This document shows, piece after piece, positions 60,828 to 64,000 of a stretch of 64,000 nt of DNA; position 1 is the stretch's first letter, and each line of letters begins with the position of its first letter. Position numbers and translations under genes: made by a program. The notes beneath the pieces were generated by a model. The model was not told the origin of the DNA. It worked only from the letters and a program-made list of their open reading frames with translations, and did no database searches. This DNA is from Gracilibacillus salinarum (lineage in GTDB: Bacteria > Bacillota > Bacilli > Bacillales > Amphibacillaceae). The stretch is taken from the NCBI RefSeq assembly GCF_022919575.1, contig NZ_CP095071.1, forward strand, positions 2,790,001 to 2,854,000. Reading direction: 5' to 3'.

Positions 60828-62318
60828 CTACTTTTCTATGGAATGGAGTTTGCGAAATTGTGTCGGTGTGATCCCAACATAGTTCTTAAACACCTGCACG
60901 AAATATTTGTACTCCCGGTATCCGACATACTCGGCGATTTCAAAGACTTTATTCGACGTCTCGGTTAACAAAGCTTTCGCCTTATTAATCCGTATCGTGT
61001 TGAGATATTCAGAGTAACTCGAACCCGTCTCTTGTTTAAACAGCATACTGAAATAGTTCGGGGTAATATAATGCGCCTCAGCAACTTCCAGTGCTTTCAC
61101 GTCTTTCTGAAAATTCTTCTCGATATATTGCTTGGCCTGCTGAATGATCCAATGGCTGTCATTCGTACGCTTGAGGTAGTCAATCATACGCTCGAGATCT
61201 TCTATTAACAAGGAACGAATCGCCTCGACACTGTTATAAAGAAGTAAATCAAGTTCCTCATGCAAGCCAAGCTCGATTTCGGCAAAAGAGGAGTCCTGAC
61301 CCCTTTCCTTGATCGATTCCAGCAGACAACAGCATGCCTCTTTTATTTGACGGAGCGTTATTGCTTTTTGTTCGAATTCGGTAAACAGCTGCCCTACTTT
61401 AGCTTCTGTCTCATCCTGCTCCTGCTGAAAAACAGCATCCGCTATCTTACATACGAGCTGTTGATTAAGCTCGTAATCCTGTTCAGCAGGAAGGTCCTCC
61501 GCATCCGTTATAAGCTGTCTGTCCGTGCCCCGGTAAAAACTTAACCGCGCATGTAATTCCTGATAGAGCGAGGCAAATTGATGCAAATCCTGATAAGCAG
61601 AGGAAACCGCCACCGAGATTCCCTGATCAAATGCTGCCATTATTGCCGAGGTAAGGCTGTTTACTTCTGCTATATCCTCCTGTCCATAAAGAAAAAGCAG
61701 CAGCTGATTTTCGTGTGTTTCGATACAAATAGAGGAATAGTCGGTCAACCTTTTTATCTGATCCGTTGCCCAGTCTGCATCATGATCATAGTTTCGCTTT
61801 TCGATGAGCAGTATTCGATAAGCATACGCTCGGCTATCAATTTTTTCGGATAGATTCGAGGGATCCGGCAGCTGAAATAGTTGCTGCGATAAATAGTTGG
61901 TCAATACCGTCTCCTGCTTCGCCTGTTCCTTGATTCTTGTTTCCTCTATTTGCTGTTGGATCTGTTGTACTAATGCCAGTAATTCGTCAATATCAACAGG
62001 CTTAAGTAAATAATCCTGAACACCGATTCGAAGTGCCTGACGAGCATATTCAAATTCATCATAGCCACTGATCATAATAATAGTCACTTCCGGAAAATCG
62101 TCCACAATAGCTTTCGATAACTCGATCCCGTCCATTTCCGGCATATACACGTCGGTGATGACAATATCGACCTGTTGCTTCTTCATGATTTCCAATGCTT
62201 TCTTTCCATTCATAGCGGTCCCGATCACTTCCATATTCATTTGCTCCCACGGGATTGTGTTGGCTAATCCTTTACATATTAACGGTTCATCATCCACGAT
62301 CAACATCTTTAATGTCAT
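60828..62318 (-). CDS. AraC-type response regulator, YesN-like
   Basis: A 496-residue regulator: receiver domain with MLIVDDEP, phospho-Asp in IVITDVYMPEMDG (about 55) and LLKPVD; a long helical linker (about 125-385); and an AraC-type double helix-turn-helix at the end (VAEAHYITPNYFSMLFKQET, VGYREYKYFVQVFKNYVG). It most likely activates the adjacent sugar permease and hydrolase genes. AAGGAGAGG precedes ATG 62318. It overlaps the kinase gene by 29 bp. Confidence 0.94.
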   Translation of the reverse strand: MTLKMLIVDDEPLICKGLANTIPWEQMNMEVIGTAMNGKKALEIMKKQQVDIVITDVYMPEMDGIELSKAIVDDFPEVTIIMISGYDEFEYARQALRIGVQDYLLKPVDIDELLALVQQIQQQIEETRIKEQAKQETVLTNYLSQQLFQLPDPSNLSEKIDSRAYAYRILLIEKRNYDHDADWATDQIKRLTDYSSICIETHENQLLLFLYGQEDIAEVNSLTSAIMAAFDQGISVAVSSAYQDLHQFASLYQELHARLSFYRGTDRQLITDAEDLPAEQDYELNQQLVCKIADAVFQQEQDETEAKVGQLFTEFEQKAITLRQIKEACCCLLESIKERGQDSSFAEIELGLHEELDLLLYNSVEAIRSLLIEDLERMIDYLKRTNDSHWIIQQAKQYIEKNFQKDVKALEVAEAHYITPNYFSMLFKQETGSSYSEYLNTIRINKAKALLTETSNKVFEIAEYVGYREYKYFVQVFKNYVGITPTQFRKLHSIEK

Positions 62319-64000
62319 TTCTCTTGTCCTCTCCTTCTATTAAATGCCTCAACATTTGTTCATTTTTGATCCAAGGAAGATGTAGACGGACACAGGCACC
62401 CACTGGCACATCGATAATCTCAATACCGTATGCAGGGCCAAATGCATTAATCAAACGAGCATGAACATTCTTTAACGCATAACTGTCTTGTTCTTCCTCG
62501 CTATGCAGCAATTGCTCCACCTTGTTGCTGTCTATGCCGATTCCGTTATCCAGACAATCGATAACCAGGACATCCCCTTTTTGATAACAGCGTATCGTAA
62601 TATTTTTGTTTTCCTGCGTCTGTGGGAAACCATGCTTGAAGCTATTCTCCACCAGCGGTTCAAGCATTAATTTGAGCACCATACTATCCGTTAAACCTGC
62701 TTCAGTAAAAATCGCATAGTGAAAGGTATCGCCTAATCGTTTTTTCTGCAATTCCATGTAGCTTTGGACATATTTTATTTCATCTTTTAGCGGTATCCAC
62801 ACCTTCCCTTGACTGAGTGTAATCCGGAATAACGTCGATAAATCTTCGATACTTTTACTCGTTTCCGGCGCTTGTTCCAAACGTGCTGTCCAGCGAATCA
62901 TGTCTAATGTATTATATAAAAAATGAGGGTTAATCTGGCTCTGTAATGCTTTTAATTCGGAGTGCTTATGCTGAATTTCCAGCTTGTATTTACTGTCAAT
63001 CAATCGCTGAATCTGTTCAACCATCGAATTAAAGCGATAGCCGAGCTGACCGACTTCATCCTTTGACCTGATTTTCACTTGTGCTTTAAAATCGCCGAGT
63101 TCGAGTCGTTTCGTTTCTCTTGTCAATTCCAGAATTGGACGAACGACAAAGAAGACAAATCCGGCAAACGTCATTAATCCCATAAACACAGCAATTAATA
63201 TCATATAGCCGAATGTGGACCGGATATCTCTCATTTCTGATAAAATATATTTTTCACTGACAACGGATACTAGGTGCATATCAATTGGTTCAATATATCG
63301 CGAAACACCGTAATACACTTCCCCATCCGATTCGAGCTGAAAGCTTTCCCCTTCTGTATCAATTTTCTCGATAAGCGTTTGATAGGTGAAATCCTGCTCT
63401 GACCCAGTTCCGGTAATATCCTGTTCCTGGTTGTGCACAAAGAAGGCTTGGTGCTGTTTGTTCGTGAAGCCGTCTGTTACGTGCTGATACAGCGCTTGCA
63501 AATCCAGGCGGATCCGAACCATACCAATTGGCTGGCTAATATCATAGAGATTATTAATCACTCGATACAAAGTGATCACTTTTTCGTCTTGATTGGTCTG
63601 TTGATTCTGCATTTGATAAGGAGTGCTCCACAGTATCTTTCCTTCCATATCCTTCGCCTGCTGCACCCATTTTGCTTCGTTTCCTGTCACCGTATCGCCT
63701 GCTGCCAGCACTTGCTGATTCTGTCCTTCAATTTGAAACGAATGAAAATACTCTTTCTCTGACTGATGAAACACAAAAAAACCATTGATATTTCGACGTA
63801 CTTGATTTAAATGATTGTAATCCTCTCCTGTCACCGCCGGAGCTGTCAGAAAGTCACGGAATTCCTGACTGTAAATCATGTATCTCGAAATATCCTCCAC
63901 TTCTGCAACCACGTTATTGAGCTGGGACTCCATGTTGTTTAAATTACGATGCGTCGTCGTAATAATCTGTTCTTTTAATATTTTGTTAGATTGATAGAGA
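62290..64000 (-). CDS. YesM-type sensor histidine kinase, start beyond the window
   Basis: The kinase paired with the YesN-like regulator. The frame stays open past the internal Met at 63933 to the window edge, so the true N-terminus (first membrane helix) lies outside and 570 residues are visible. Seen in order: an extracellular Cache-like sensor, a membrane helix (IRSTFGYMILIAVFMGLMTF), HAMP (about 63130-62990), the His_kinase motif LQSQINPHFLYNTLDMIRW and an ATPase domain with NSFKHGF and DNGIGI. Such kinases sense extracellular sugars and regulate carbohydrate uptake. Confidence 0.93.
   Translation of the reverse strand, partial: LYQSNKILKEQIITTTHRNLNNMESQLNNVVAEVEDISRYMIYSQEFRDFLTAPAVTGEDYNHLNQVRRNINGFFVFHQSEKEYFHSFQIEGQNQQVLAAGDTVTGNEAKWVQQAKDMEGKILWSTPYQMQNQQTNQDEKVITLYRVINNLYDISQPIGMVRIRLDLQALYQHVTDGFTNKQHQAFFVHNQEQDITGTGSEQDFTYQTLIEKIDTEGESFQLESDGEVYYGVSRYIEPIDMHLVSVVSEKYILSEMRDIRSTFGYMILIAVFMGLMTFAGFVFFVVRPILELTRETKRLELGDFKAQVKIRSKDEVGQLGYRFNSMVEQIQRLIDSKYKLEIQHKHSELKALQSQINPHFLYNTLDMIRWTARLEQAPETSKSIEDLSTLFRITLSQGKVWIPLKDEIKYVQSYMELQKKRLGDTFHYAIFTEAGLTDSMVLKLMLEPLVENSFKHGFPQTQENKNITIRCYQKGDVLVIDCLDNGIGIDSNKVEQLLHSEEEQDSYALKNVHARLINAFGPAYGIEIIDVPVGACVRLHLPWIKNEQMLRHLIEGEDKRNDIKDVDRG

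Overview
The window looks like chromosomal DNA of a low-GC, Gram-positive, endospore-forming member of the Bacillaceae. Supporting signs are CotX-type spore-coat genes, a LysM/Gmad2 spore protein, the YdbS/YdbT pair, a SigB-like promoter before a general-stress gene, strong AGGAGG ribosome sites with frequent TTG/GTG starts, and OhrR, Fur and cre-like sites. The genus cannot be fixed from sequence alone; the gene set would suit an Oceanobacillus/Gracilibacillus-like organism. No rRNA, tRNA, prophage or CRISPR array was seen.

Layout. (1) 31-3233: a complete mobile element with a 9-bp target duplication, about 27-bp terminal inverted repeats, arrays of 12-bp iterons inside both ends, a 648-aa zinc-finger/DDE-like transposase, a small partner gene and a YdaF-like acetyltransferase as cargo. 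(2) 3.3-11.9 kb, minus strand: a chemoreceptor, then a catabolic operon (DUF1537 sugar-acid kinase, GntR repressor, zinc dehydrogenase, three-part TRAP transporter, class II aldolase) with a clear promoter and a helically phased operator. (3) 12-16.5 kb: stress flavin-fold protein, hydrolase/membrane pair, a HemAT-like sensor lacking the expected proximal haem histidine, and an SDR. (4) 16.6-20.7 kb: Fur-controlled ferric-siderophore ABC operon. (5) 21-22.4 kb: ohrR/ohr pair and a NIF3/CutA-like protein. (6) 22.6-27.4 kb: two-component system with a BcrA/LanFEG-type ABC transporter. (7) 27.5-32 kb: coat genes, a structured-RNA candidate, a LysM/Gmad2 gene broken by one stop codon, and a frameshifted MerR gene followed by a BmrA-like exporter. 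(8) 32-41 kb: CPA1 antiporter, SWIM/SNF2 helicase, YdbS/YdbT and a purine permease. (9) 41-47 kb: poorly characterised small and TPR proteins, repeat-rich intergenic DNA, and two divergent Fur-controlled promoters, one driving a flavodoxin. (10) 47.5-54.2 kb: a seven-gene operon predicted to make a dTDP-4-acetamido-4,6-dideoxyhexose, load it on a lipid, flip it and attach it to a surface polymer. (11) 54.3-64 kb: an Old Yellow Enzyme, then a glycoside-hydrolase/sugar ABC locus with a YesM/YesN-type two-component system; the kinase runs off the window.

The most unusual non-coding structure is a family of intergenic arrays repeating with a period of exactly 52 bp (about 15.5, 20.8, 24.8 and 33.9 kb), each unit able to form a hairpin. 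Next is a pair of MITE-like elements (44.7 and 55.6 kb) sharing ends and internal motifs. The best candidates for new biology are the iteron-ended transposon, the 52-bp repeat family, the HemAT variant with Tyr in place of the proximal His, and the compact surface-glycosylation operon.
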